From positions 2,170,001 through 2,234,000 of the forward strand of contig CP099605.1 in NCBI GenBank assembly GCA_024372625.1: a DNA stretch of 64,000 nt, read 5' to 3'. Position 1 is the stretch's first letter. Each line of letters opens with the position of its first letter. This document shows, piece after piece, positions 16,523-24,401 of this stretch. The notes below the pieces were generated by a model. The model worked only from the letters and a program-made list of their open reading frames with translations. It did not search any database and had not been told where the DNA came from. Source of the DNA: Comamonadaceae bacterium OTU4NAUVB1 (GTDB taxonomy: Bacteria > Pseudomonadota > Gammaproteobacteria > Burkholderiales > Burkholderiaceae_C). A program made the translations under genes and the position numbers.

Positions 16523-17974
16523 TCAGGCGTGGTGGCCGGCCATGGAGGCGTCCGCCGCCAGCTCGGCCAGCGCCGTGGCGACGTCGCCCGCCTGGATGCG
16601 TTCGAGCCAGTGCGTCACGCGCGCTTCCCAGCGCGGATCGCCGGCGAGGTCGGCATCCCAGACCTCGGCCACGGCCAGCAGCGCGCGCACCGTCGCGGCG
16701 GCATCGCCAGCGTGTCGGTGCGCGAGTCCGTGCAGCGCGGCACCGCGCGGGTCGGCGATCACGTAGTCGTTCCCCTGCTCGTCCGTGCCCCTCAGGTAGC
16801 GGAACCAGACGGCGGTGGCGAAGGCCAGCGGCTCTACGTCCAGACCGGCGGCCAGGCGCTCGCGCAGGGTCGGCCCCCAGCGCAGCGGGATCTTCAGCGA
16901 ACTGTCGCCGGCGATCTGGTGCACCTTGTGCTGCAGCGCCGGATTGGCGAAGCGCTCGAGCAGCGCATCGCGGTAGGCGGCCCCGCCGGGACGCGACAGG
17001 TGCGGCATGACCATGCGCGTCATGTAGCCGTGAACGAAGTCGCGCACCGCCGCAATCGCCACGCCGTCGGACACCGTCCGCCATCCCTGCACCGCGCCGA
17101 CGAGCGCCAGCGCGGTGTGGCTGCCGTTGAGCATGCGCAGCTTGGCGTCCTCGAACGGCTTGACGTCGTCGACCACCGTCACGCCGGCGGCGGCCAGCAC
17201 GGCGGCGTCGGCCGGGTCGGCGAAGCGCCGCTCGATCACCCACTCCCAGAAGGCCTCGGTCGCCAGCGCACCCGCGTCGTCCACGCCGAGCGCGGCGGCG
17301 GCGTCGGTGCGCTGACGCTCGGTGGCCGCCGGCACGATGCGGTCGACCATGCTGTTGGGAAAGGCGCACCGGGCGTCGATCCAGGCGGCCAGCCCGGGGT
17401 CGCTCCCGCGCGCCGCCGCGTCCAGGCACAGGCGCCGCAGCTTGCGACCGTTGTCGGACAGGTTGTCGCAGGAGGCCACGGTCACCCCGTCGAGGCCCAC
17501 CGCGCGCCGGGCGGCCAGACCGGCGACCAGCAGGTCGGCCAGCGGCTCGCCATAGCCCTTTTCCGTGACGGTGAGCGTGACCCAACGGGTGGCCGGCGCC
17601 GCCAGCGCGTCGATCACCTGCTGCGGTTCGCGCGCCGCCACGCAGGTGCGCAGCAGCGCGCCGACCACCTGCCAGCGCACGCCCGAGCGGTCGGCGACCT
17701 GGACCGCGTAGAGGCCGTCCTGCGCCGCCAGCGCGTCGGCCAGCGCGGTGCTGCGCATGGCCACGCCCAGCACGCCCCAGCGCCGGTCGCCGGCCTGGAG
17801 CAGGTCGTCGAAGACCACGGCCTGATGGGCGCGATGGAAGGCGCCCAGCCCCAGGTGGACGACGCCGACCTGCGCGCGCGCGCGGTCGTGGCGCGGCAGC
17901 GTCGTGGACGCGGGAGGCATCGAACGGAATGCCTGGGCGAGTCGGTCGGAGCGGGGGGCATCGGGTGGAGACAT
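16523..17974 (-). CDS. Mannitol-dehydrogenase-family oxidoreductase, probable D-fructuronate reductase
   Basis: Start at ATG 17974 gives 483 residues, the usual length. Family marks include VVHLGLGAFHRAHQA (nucleotide binding), LTVTEKGYG, CDNLSDNGRKLRRL, FPNSMVDRIVPA, and KPFEDAKLRMLNGSHTALA with the conserved catalytic Lys region before it. Members act on mannitol, fructuronate (UxuB) or tagaturonate. The gene is divergent from an FCD-GntR regulator, and a mannonate dehydratase gene (22836-24050) lies in the neighbouring operon. D-fructuronate to D-mannonate is therefore the most likely reaction. Operator-like sites lie in the divergent gap. Confidence 0.88.
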   Translation of the reverse strand: MSPPDAPRSDRLAQAFRSMPPASTTLPRHDRARAQVGVVHLGLGAFHRAHQAVVFDDLLQAGDRRWGVLGVAMRSTALADALAAQDGLYAVQVADRSGVRWQVVGALLRTCVAAREPQQVIDALAAPATRWVTLTVTEKGYGEPLADLLVAGLAARRAVGLDGVTVASCDNLSDNGRKLRRLCLDAAARGSDPGLAAWIDARCAFPNSMVDRIVPAATERQRTDAAAALGVDDAGALATEAFWEWVIERRFADPADAAVLAAAGVTVVDDVKPFEDAKLRMLNGSHTALALVGAVQGWRTVSDGVAIAAVRDFVHGYMTRMVMPHLSRPGGAAYRDALLERFANPALQHKVHQIAGDSSLKIPLRWGPTLRERLAAGLDVEPLAFATAVWFRYLRGTDEQGNDYVIADPRGAALHGLAHRHAGDAAATVRALLAVAEVWDADLAGDPRWEARVTHWLERIQAGDVATALAELAADASMAGHHA

Positions 17975-18013
17975 CGGGTGCGTCCTGCGGTTGAAGACCG
18001 ACGATTGGACAAC

Positions 18014-18089
18014 TGGACCAACCAATCATGCGTCGTGGTAAACCACTATTCGGCTCAAGTGGCCGACCAATTAGCATTTGGTCCAACCA
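18014..18089. promoter_or_regulatory. Candidate FadR-type (FCD-GntR) operators in divergent gap
   Basis: The AT-richer gap between the divergent dehydrogenase and regulator genes holds TGGTCCAACCA at 18079-18089, which fits the FadR-subfamily consensus TNGTNNNACNA. A one-mismatch copy, TGGACCAACCA, lies at 18014-18024. Between them lies GTGGT-AA-ACCAC at 18035-18046. Repression of both divergent operons by the encoded GntR protein is inferred. Confidence 0.55.
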
Positions 18090-18092
18090 ATT

Positions 18093-18842
18093 ATGCAAAG
18101 CGCCATGCCTCTCCATCTCATCCAGTCCGGCGACGAGCCCGATGCCGCCGCCCCGAAACCCGCCGACCGGTCCTACCAGCGGCTCGCCGCGCAACTGCTG
18201 TCGCTGATCACCCAGGGCGAGTTCAAGGTCGGCGAACGGCTGCCGTCGGAGCGCGCGCTGGCCGAGCGTTTCGACGTCAGCCGCACGTCGGTGCGCGAGG
18301 CGACCATCGCGCTGGAGCTGCAGGGCGTCGTGGAGGTGCGCGGCGGCTCCGGCATCTACGTGACGCAGGCGCCGGCCGCGCCGGTGATGCAGAACGCCTT
18401 CATGCCCGCCACCGAGCCCGGCCCCTTCGAGCTGCTGCGGGCCCGCTGCCTGATCGAGTCGGAGATCGCCGCGCTGGCCGCCGAGACCCGCAAGGACCGG
18501 GACCTCGACCTCGTCTTCTCGGCCCTGGCCGACATGCGCGAGAACATCGACGACAAGGAGAAGAACGAGGCGGCCGACGAGCTGTTCCACCTGCGCATCG
18601 CCGAGTCGACCGGCAACAGCGTGCTGCTGCAGATGGTGACGGGCATGTGGGCGCAGTCGAAAGGCCCGGTGTGGACCCAGATGGAGGGCCACTTCCACAC
18701 GCCCGAGCTGCGCATGGCCTCGCACGCCGACCACCAGCGAATCTTCAAGGCCCTGCTGGGCCGCGATCCGGTCGCCGCCCGCAGCGCCATGCGCGCGCAC
18801 CTCGAGCGCGTCATCGGCGAGTTCGCGCAGGCCTGGCGCTGA
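18093..18842 (+). CDS. FadR/UxuR-type GntR-family regulator (FCD domain)
   Basis: ATG 18093 or ATG 18105 are both possible starts; the former gives 249 residues. A GntR winged helix (FKVGERLPSERALAERF, VSRTSVREATIALELQG, RGGSGIYVT) fills about residues 30-95. The alpha-helical FCD effector domain follows, with the metal-binding Asp/His pattern in ADELFHLRIAESTGN and the later HADHQRIFKAL. FCD proteins of this branch (UxuR, ExuR, LldR) respond to hexuronates or carboxylates. Position beside fructuronate reductase and mannonate dehydratase genes supports a uronate effector. It is likely autoregulated through the sites at 18014-18089. Confidence 0.92.
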   Translation: MQSAMPLHLIQSGDEPDAAAPKPADRSYQRLAAQLLSLITQGEFKVGERLPSERALAERFDVSRTSVREATIALELQGVVEVRGGSGIYVTQAPAAPVMQNAFMPATEPGPFELLRARCLIESEIAALAAETRKDRDLDLVFSALADMRENIDDKEKNEAADELFHLRIAESTGNSVLLQMVTGMWAQSKGPVWTQMEGHFHTPELRMASHADHQRIFKALLGRDPVAARSAMRAHLERVIGEFAQAWR

Positions 18843-18887
18843 GGCCGCGCCCGCAGTCGAACGCTCCCCCTTTTTCAAGGAGACGAC

Positions 18888-19736
18888 ATGGACAAGCAAC
18901 CGGGACGTCGCGCGCGCGCGCGGCAGGTGTTCGCCGGACTCGCGCTGGCCGCGATCGGGGTCGTGGCCGGGGCACAGACGCCACCCCCGCCAGGAGCGAG
19001 CCCGCGCATCGACGCCATCCGCAAGGCCGGCGAACTGCGCGTGGGCGTGCTGCAGAACACGCCGTGGCTCAACGAGAACACCACCGGCAGCGGAGCGGCC
19101 TGGAACGGCCCGGCCTGGTTGCTGGCGACCGAGTACGCGCGGCTGCTCGACGTGAGGCTGCGTCCCGTGGCCGTGTCGCACGAGACCAAGGTGCCGGTCC
19201 TCGCGGCCAACCAGGTCGACATGACCATCAGTCCGCTGGGCGAGACGCCCGAGCGCCTGAAGGTGGTCGACTTCGTCATCTACTCGACCACCAGCGTGTG
19301 CATGTTCGGACGCGCCGGCAACGAGAAGCTGGCCCGGGTGACCACGGTCGACGACCTCGACAGCCCCGACATCACCATCGCCTACTTCACCGGCGGCGCC
19401 GAGGAGAACTGGGTCAAGGAGCGCTTTCCGAAGGCGAAGCTGCGCGCCGTGGCCAGTTCGGGCGCCACCGCGCCGGTCGAGGAGATCATGGCCCGGCGCG
19501 CCGACGCGGCGCCGATCAACCGCGTCCCCTGGGTCGGCCTGGACCGGAAGGTCAAGGGCCTGGTGGTCTACCCGAGAGACAACAACTGCCAGGGCAGCAA
19601 GGAAAAGGCATCGCCCGTGGGCCTCGCGGTCGACAGGAACCAGGGCGTCTACCTCGACTGGCTGCGCAGCGTGGAAAAGACCCTGCAGCCCACGCTCGCC
19701 GCCGACGAGAAACGCATCGTCGAGCAACTCAAGTAA
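18888..19736 (+). CDS. ABC transporter solute-binding protein, first of a tandem pair
   Basis: This 282-residue exported protein has a signal ending after AGAQ (about residue 27) and a strong ribosome site (AAGGAGA). It has the polar-amino-acid-type fold: PRIDAIRKAGELRVGVL, LLDVRLRPVAVSHETK, PLGETPERLKVVDF, then EEIMARRADAAPINRVPW. The carboxylate-binding Arg is kept (TPER). Where amino-acid binders usually have an Asp after the beta-strand, it reads APINR. With the next gene it forms a tandem duplication in an operon with two permeases, an ATPase and mannonate dehydratase, so a sugar acid may be the ligand. Confidence 0.88.
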   Translation: MDKQPGRRARARQVFAGLALAAIGVVAGAQTPPPPGASPRIDAIRKAGELRVGVLQNTPWLNENTTGSGAAWNGPAWLLATEYARLLDVRLRPVAVSHETKVPVLAANQVDMTISPLGETPERLKVVDFVIYSTTSVCMFGRAGNEKLARVTTVDDLDSPDITIAYFTGGAEENWVKERFPKAKLRAVASSGATAPVEEIMARRADAAPINRVPWVGLDRKVKGLVVYPRDNNCQGSKEKASPVGLAVDRNQGVYLDWLRSVEKTLQPTLAADEKRIVEQLK

Positions 19737-19762
19737 GCGATCCGCGGCGCCCGCCGCCCAGC

Positions 19763-19783
19763 GCAATGCCTGGTCCGCATTGC
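19763..19783. repeat. Inverted repeat GCAATGC-N7-GCATTGC
   Basis: Perfect 7-bp arms around a 7-base spacer sit in the 78-bp gap between the two tandem binding-protein genes. The hairpin could tune the mRNA levels of the two genes. The same arms occur at 10696-10715 and 49665-49678. Confidence 0.45.
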
Positions 19784-19814
19784 ATCGACACACCCAAGAA
19801 CCGGAGACACCGAC

Positions 19815-20660
19815 ATGCCCAAGAACACCTTTCGCCTCGACACCGCCAAGGCCCTCGTCGCCACGGCCCTGCTGGCCGGCGCCTCGTTCGCCGCCATGGC
19901 CCAGACACCGCCGCCGGGCGCCAGCCCGCGCATCGACGCCATCCGCAAGGCCGGCGCGCTGCGCGTGGGCGTGGTCAACAACCCGCCGTGGCTGGCGCAG
20001 AACACCACCGGCGAGGGCGAACCGTGGTCGGGACCGTCGTGGCTGCTGGGCAAGGAATTCGCCAAGCTGCTGGGCGTGCGGATCGAGCCCGTGCCGGTGA
20101 GCCACGAGACCAAGGTGCCGGCGCTGATCTCCAACCAGATGGACATCATGATCGGCCCGCTCAACCAGAACGCCGAGCGCTCCAAGATCATCGATTTCGT
20201 GACCTTCTCCAGCACCGGCGTGTGCATGTTCGGCCGCGCCGACAACCCCCGGTTCACCGGCGCCAAGACGCTGCAGGACTTCAACAGGCCCGAGATCACG
20301 ATGGCCTATTTCTCGGGTGCCGGCGAGGAGCCGATGGTGCGCGAGCAATTCCCCAACGCGAAGCTGCGCGGCGTGGCGAACTCCGGCTCGGTCGCGCCCA
20401 TCGAGGAGGTCATGGCGGGACGCTCCGACGTCGCACCGCTCAACCGCATGCTGTGGCCCAACATCAGCAAGAAGGTCAAGGGCCTGGCGGTGTTCCCCAA
20501 GGAGAACAACTGCCAGGACAGCAAGATCTTCGAGATCAAGACCGGCATGGGCGTGAACAAGAACGAGCAGGTCTTCCTGGACTGGCTGCGCGAGGTCGAG
20601 AAGCGCATGCAGCCGGCGCTCGCGGCCGAGGAAGTCCGCATGACGCAGAACCTGAAATAA
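19815..20660 (+). CDS. ABC transporter solute-binding protein, second of the tandem pair
   Basis: This 281-residue paralogue of the preceding protein shares the signal type and TPPPGASPRIDAIRKAG at the mature N-terminus. It also shares VSHETKVPAL, the Arg in PLNQNAERSKIIDF, and the C-terminal DWLREVEKRMQP. The second-lobe segment reads GRSDVAPLNRMLW, again with Asn where amino-acid binders usually have Asp. Both copies look intact, so two binding proteins probably feed one permease with different ligands or affinities. A ribosome site (CGGAGACA) precedes the ATG. It is followed by the first permease after 18 bp. Confidence 0.88.
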   Translation: MPKNTFRLDTAKALVATALLAGASFAAMAQTPPPGASPRIDAIRKAGALRVGVVNNPPWLAQNTTGEGEPWSGPSWLLGKEFAKLLGVRIEPVPVSHETKVPALISNQMDIMIGPLNQNAERSKIIDFVTFSSTGVCMFGRADNPRFTGAKTLQDFNRPEITMAYFSGAGEEPMVREQFPNAKLRGVANSGSVAPIEEVMAGRSDVAPLNRMLWPNISKKVKGLAVFPKENNCQDSKIFEIKTGMGVNKNEQVFLDWLREVEKRMQPALAAEEVRMTQNLK

Positions 20661-20678
20661 GTCGGCCGCCCGGTTCCC

Positions 20679-21344
20679 ATGGACGTCGACCTCTCACCGC
20701 TGACCGACAACTGGCGCTTCTTCGCCAGCGGCTTCGGCGTGACCATCGCGCTGAGCGTGATCAGCGCGATCACCAGCATCCTCGCCGGCCTGGTGATCGC
20801 CCTGCTGCGCCTGTACGGGCCGCGCTGGCTCGGCGTGGTGCTGACCTTCTACGTCGACACCATGCGGGCCATCCCGGTGCTGGTGGTGCTGGTGTGGATC
20901 TACTTCGCCTTCCCGATCCTGGCCGGCGTGACCTTTCCGCCGTTCTGGGCGGCGCTGGTCGCGCTCACGCTGCACATCGCGGCCTACGCCTCGGAGATCG
21001 TGCGCGCGGGCATCGAGTCGATCCGGCCCGGCCAGACCCGCGCCGGCCTGGCCATCGGCATGTCGCGCGCGCAGATCCTGCGCAGGATCGTGCTGCCGCA
21101 GGCCACCATCCGCATGCTGCCGGCCTTCGGCTCGGTCCTCACCATGGCCATCAAGGACACCGCCATCGCCACCGTGATCGCGGTGCCCGAGCTGATGCAC
21201 CGCGCCGAGACCGTCGCCGGCCAGAGCTACCGCCCGGTGGAGGTGTTCACGTTCGTGATGGTCCTGTATTTCCTGCTGCTGTTCCCGGTCACGCGCGTCG
21301 TCGACCGGCTCTACCAGCGGCTCGCACACCTGGGACGCTCATGA
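20679..21344 (+). CDS. ABC transporter permease (His/Glu/Gln/Arg/opine type), first subunit
   Basis: The 221-residue inner-membrane protein has about five hydrophobic segments and the permease EAA loop region ([22 protein letters not shown], then [11 protein letters not shown]). N-terminal [18 protein letters not shown] and [19 protein letters not shown] are typical of HisM/GlnP-type subunits. The stop overlaps the start of the second permease gene (ATGA). It forms a heterodimeric channel with that subunit. Family members mostly carry polar amino acids, but the operon context suggests a hexuronate-related ligand. Confidence 0.9.
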   Translation: MDVDLSPLTDNWRFFASGFGVTIALSVISAITSILAGLVIALLRLYGPRWLGVVLTFYVDTMRAIPVLVVLVWIYFAFPILAGVTFPPFWAALVALTLHIAAYASEIVRAGIESIRPGQTRAGLAIGMSRAQILRRIVLPQATIRMLPAFGSVLTMAIKDTAIATVIAVPELMHRAETVAGQSYRPVEVFTFVMVLYFLLLFPVTRVVDRLYQRLAHLGRS

Positions 21345-22000
21345 CACTCGATTGGAACGTGGTCTGGACGAACCGGGACGCGCTGCTCCAGGGCGTCGCG
21401 CTGACGATCGGCCTGACGGTGGCGACGATGCTGCTGGCCGTGCCCGGGGGCATCGTGCTGGCGCTGATGCGGCTGTCGCCGAACCGGCTGGTGAGCAATG
21501 CCTCGCTGTGGTTCGTCGAGTTCTTCCGCAACCTGCCGCTGATCCTGGTCATCTACTGGGCGTTCTACGTGATGCCCATGGCCTTCGACGTGCAGTTCTC
21601 GGCCCTCACGACCGCCCTCGTCGCGCTGGTGCTCAATGTCTCGGCCTACAACGCCGAGACCTTCCGCGCCGGCATCAACTCGATCCGCAAGGGCCAGATG
21701 GAGGCCGCGCTGGCCATGGGCATGTCGCGCCGCCAGGCGATGTTCAAGGTCGTGATCCCGCAGGCCGCGCGCCGCATCCTGCCGGTCATCGCGAGCACAT
21801 GGATCTCGCTGTTCAAGGACACGTCGCTGGTCTCGGTCATCGCCGTGGGCGAACTGGCCTACACCGCCATGCAGATCCGCGCGCAGAGCTTCCGCGTGCT
21901 GGAGATGCTCACCGCCATGGCCGTGCTCTATTGGCTCATGGGCTATCCGCAGGCCAAGCTGGTCGACTGGATCCACAAGAAGTACGGAGTCAAGGAATGA
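21341..22000 (+). CDS. ABC transporter permease (His/Glu/Gln/Arg/opine type), second subunit
   Basis: This 219-residue membrane subunit starts at ATG 21341, overlapping the first permease stop. It shows [37 protein letters not shown], the EAA loop ([22 protein letters not shown], then [13 protein letters not shown]) and a last segment ending in KKYGVKE. Its own stop overlaps the start of the ATPase gene, so permease-permease-ATPase are translationally coupled. It differs from its partner in sequence, so the channel is a heterodimer. Confidence 0.9.
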   Translation: MTLDWNVVWTNRDALLQGVALTIGLTVATMLLAVPGGIVLALMRLSPNRLVSNASLWFVEFFRNLPLILVIYWAFYVMPMAFDVQFSALTTALVALVLNVSAYNAETFRAGINSIRKGQMEAALAMGMSRRQAMFKVVIPQAARRILPVIASTWISLFKDTSLVSVIAVGELAYTAMQIRAQSFRVLEMLTAMAVLYWLMGYPQAKLVDWIHKKYGVKE

Positions 22001-22794
22001 ACGGTTCCACCATCATCGCCCCCCTCGCAACCCCCGAGCGCAAGGGCGCCGACCGGCCGCCCGTGCTCGTCTACGACAACGTGCGCAAGCTCTATGGCGA
22101 CTTCGTCGCCCTGAACGGCGTCTCGCTGCAGGTCAACAAGGGCGAGGTGATGTGCCTGATCGGCCCGTCGGGCTCGGGCAAGTCGACCCTGCTGCGCTGC
22201 ACCAACGCGCTCGAGACCCTCGACGGCGGTCGCGTGCTGCTCGACGGCGTGCCGCTGCCGTCGCGGGAATCCGAAGTGCGCAAGGTGCGCCAGCGCATGG
22301 GCATGGTGTTCCAGAGCTTCGAGCTCTTCCCGCACAAGTCGGCGCTGGACAACGTCGCCATGGGCCCGATCACGGTGCTGGGCATGGACGAGGCGCAGGC
22401 CAGGAAACGTGCGATGGCCCTGCTGGAGAAGGTCGGGCTGGCCGCCAAGGCGGGCAACTTCCCGGCCAACCTCTCGGGTGGTCAGCAGCAGCGCGTGGCC
22501 ATCGCCCGGGCACTGGCGATGGAGCCGGAGGTGATGCTGTTCGACGAACCGACGTCCGCGCTCGACCCGGAGACCGTGGGCGAGGTGCTCAACGTCATGA
22601 AGAAGCTCGCCGAGGAAGGCATGACGATGATCGTCGTGACGCACGAGATGAGCTTCGCCCAGCGCGTCGCCAACTGGGTGGTGGTGTTCGAGAACGGCGC
22701 GATCCTGGAGGAAGGTCCGCCCGGCCAGATCTTCGAGCACCCCACCGTGGCGCGCACGCGCGACTTCCTGGGCCACCTCGGCTGGAACGGCTGA
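21997..22794 (+). CDS. ABC transporter ATP-binding subunit
   Basis: The 265-residue cytoplasmic ATPase has Walker [11 protein letters not shown]-loop [10 protein letters not shown], signature LSGGQQQR, Walker [12 protein letters not shown], and switch His in VVTHEMSF. This is the GlnQ/HisP type, matching the two permeases. An N-terminal extension of about 20 residues ([16 protein letters not shown]) precedes the domain. It starts at ATG 21997 inside the permease stop. It powers uptake for the tandem binding proteins and is followed after 41 bp by mannonate dehydratase. Confidence 0.93.
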   Translation: MNGSTIIAPLATPERKGADRPPVLVYDNVRKLYGDFVALNGVSLQVNKGEVMCLIGPSGSGKSTLLRCTNALETLDGGRVLLDGVPLPSRESEVRKVRQRMGMVFQSFELFPHKSALDNVAMGPITVLGMDEAQARKRAMALLEKVGLAAKAGNFPANLSGGQQQRVAIARALAMEPEVMLFDEPTSALDPETVGEVLNVMKKLAEEGMTMIVVTHEMSFAQRVANWVVVFENGAILEEGPPGQIFEHPTVARTRDFLGHLGWNG

Positions 22795-22835
22795 ACGCCG
22801 CCCCGCCCCCCGCCCCCCTCCGGACCGACCCACCC

Positions 22836-24050
22836 ATGAAAATCACCAACGCCCGCGTCATCGTCTGCAGCCCCGGACGCAACTTCGTCACCCTGAAGAT
22901 CGAGACCGACGAGGGCCTGAGCGGCATCGGCGACGCCACGCTCAACGGCCGCGAGCTGGCCGTCGCGGCCTACCTGCTCGAACACGTCGTGCCCTGCCTG
23001 ATCGGGCGCGACGCGCACGCCATCGAGGACATCTGGCAGTACCTCTACAAGGGCGCCTACTGGCGGCGCGGACCGGTCACGATGAGCGCCATCGCGGCGG
23101 TGGACACGGCGCTGTGGGACATCAAGGCCAAGGCCGCCGGCATGCCGCTCTACCAGCTGCTCGGCGGGGCCAGCCGCACCGGCGTGATGGTCTACGGCCA
23201 CGCCAACGGCAGCGACATCGAGCACACCGTCGACGAGGTGCTGCGCTACGCCAGCCTGGGCTACAAGGCGATCCGCGCGCAGAGCGGCGTGCCGGGGCTC
23301 GACAAGGTCTACGGCATCGGCCAGGCCGGCGCCAAGGTCTACGACCCGGCCGACGCCAGCCTGCCGGGCGAGCACGACTGGTCGAGCGAGAAGTACCTGC
23401 GCTTCGCACCGAAGCTGTTCGAGCGCATCCGCGAGAAGCTGGGCTTCGAGCACCACCTGCTGCACGACGTGCACCACCGCCTCACGCCCATCGAGGCGGC
23501 CCGCCTGGGCAAGTCGCTCGAGCCGTGCAGCCTGTTCTGGATCGAGGACCCGACGCCGGCCGAGAACCAGGAGGCCTTCCGCCTGATCCGCCAGCACACC
23601 ACCACGCCGATCGCGGTGGGCGAGGTCTTCAACAGCCTGTGGGACTGCAAGGACCTGATCGAGAACCAGCTGATCGACTACATCCGCGCGACGGTCGTGC
23701 ATGCCGGGGGCATCACGCACCTGCGCCGCATCGCCGACCTGGCCGCCATCTACCAGGTGCGCACCGGCTGCCACGGCGCCACCGACCTGTCGCCGGTGTG
23801 CATGGGCGCGGCGCTGCACTTCGACCTCTGGGTGCCCAACTTCGGCATCCAGGAGTACATGGCGCACACCGAGGAGACCGACGCCGTCTTCCCGCACGCC
23901 TACACCTTCGACCAGGGCATGCTGCACCCGGGCGAGGCGCCGGGCCACGGCGTCGAGATCGACGAGAAGCTCGCCGCGAAGTACCCCTACGAGCGCAAGT
24001 ACCTGCCGGTCAACCGCCTGCAGCACGACGGCACGCTCTGGAACTGGTAG
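22836..24050 (+). CDS. manD: Mannonate dehydratase of the enolase superfamily (ManD/RspA type)
   Basis: The 404-residue length fits ManD exactly. The enolase-superfamily barrel is evident: [10 protein letters not shown] start, [39 protein letters not shown], and the ManD insertion [16 protein letters not shown]. Metal-ligand and catalytic contexts follow: [42 protein letters not shown] and the final [13 protein letters not shown]. It dehydrates D-mannonate (or D-gluconate in promiscuous members) to 2-keto-3-deoxygluconate. Together with the fructuronate-reductase-like gene it supports a glucuronate/fructuronate route. The uronate isomerase and KDG kinase/aldolase genes are not in the window. 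Confidence 0.92.
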   Translation: MKITNARVIVCSPGRNFVTLKIETDEGLSGIGDATLNGRELAVAAYLLEHVVPCLIGRDAHAIEDIWQYLYKGAYWRRGPVTMSAIAAVDTALWDIKAKAAGMPLYQLLGGASRTGVMVYGHANGSDIEHTVDEVLRYASLGYKAIRAQSGVPGLDKVYGIGQAGAKVYDPADASLPGEHDWSSEKYLRFAPKLFERIREKLGFEHHLLHDVHHRLTPIEAARLGKSLEPCSLFWIEDPTPAENQEAFRLIRQHTTTPIAVGEVFNSLWDCKDLIENQLIDYIRATVVHAGGITHLRRIADLAAIYQVRTGCHGATDLSPVCMGAALHFDLWVPNFGIQEYMAHTEETDAVFPHAYTFDQGMLHPGEAPGHGVEIDEKLAAKYPYERKYLPVNRLQHDGTLWNW

Positions 24051-24072
24051 CGCCGGCGGCGCGGTGGCCGGC

Positions 24073-24384
24073 TCAATCCGCCGACCCGTCGCCGAACGCC
24101 TCCAGCAGCGCGTCGACGAAGCGCCGCGAGCCCGTCAGCGTGAGCGCGATCGCGTGCCAGCCGCCCTCCTCCACCACGACCTGGAGGTCGTCGTCCCAGT
24201 CCATGCCCTCGTCGAGCGGACCGCGCGTGTGCGGGAAACGCACGCCGGCCCAGTCCAGCACGCGCCGCACCTCGGCCATCACGGCGGGATGCTGCGCGGC
24301 GGCGGTGGAGGCCACCGCCTCCAGGGCGAGGTCGCCGTCGGCGTCCTCGCTGAGTTCGAAGTGGAGGTAGCGCAGCGCGGGCAT
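24073..24384 (-). CDS. Hypothetical protein, 103 residues
   Basis: A short acidic protein beginning MPALRYLHFELSED, with Trp-rich middle parts (RRVLDWAGVRF, DEGMDWDDDL) and a C-terminal helix (RRFVDALLEAFG). It has no signal peptide and no membrane segment. I do not recognise a characterised family. It lies 17 bp downstream of the TRAP permease gene on the same strand and may simply be the last gene of that operon. Codon third positions are GC-rich like the neighbours, which supports a real gene. Confidence 0.65.
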   Translation of the reverse strand: MPALRYLHFELSEDADGDLALEAVASTAAAQHPAVMAEVRRVLDWAGVRFPHTRGPLDEGMDWDDDLQVVVEEGGWHAIALTLTGSRRFVDALLEAFGDGSAD

Positions 24385-24401
24385 CGGCGCGACCGGCGCG
24401 G

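Noticed and set aside
16529..22000. 1800-codon plus-strand open frame
   Set aside because: It is antisense to the dehydrogenase and out of frame with the regulator and binding proteins; only its end coincides with the second permease.
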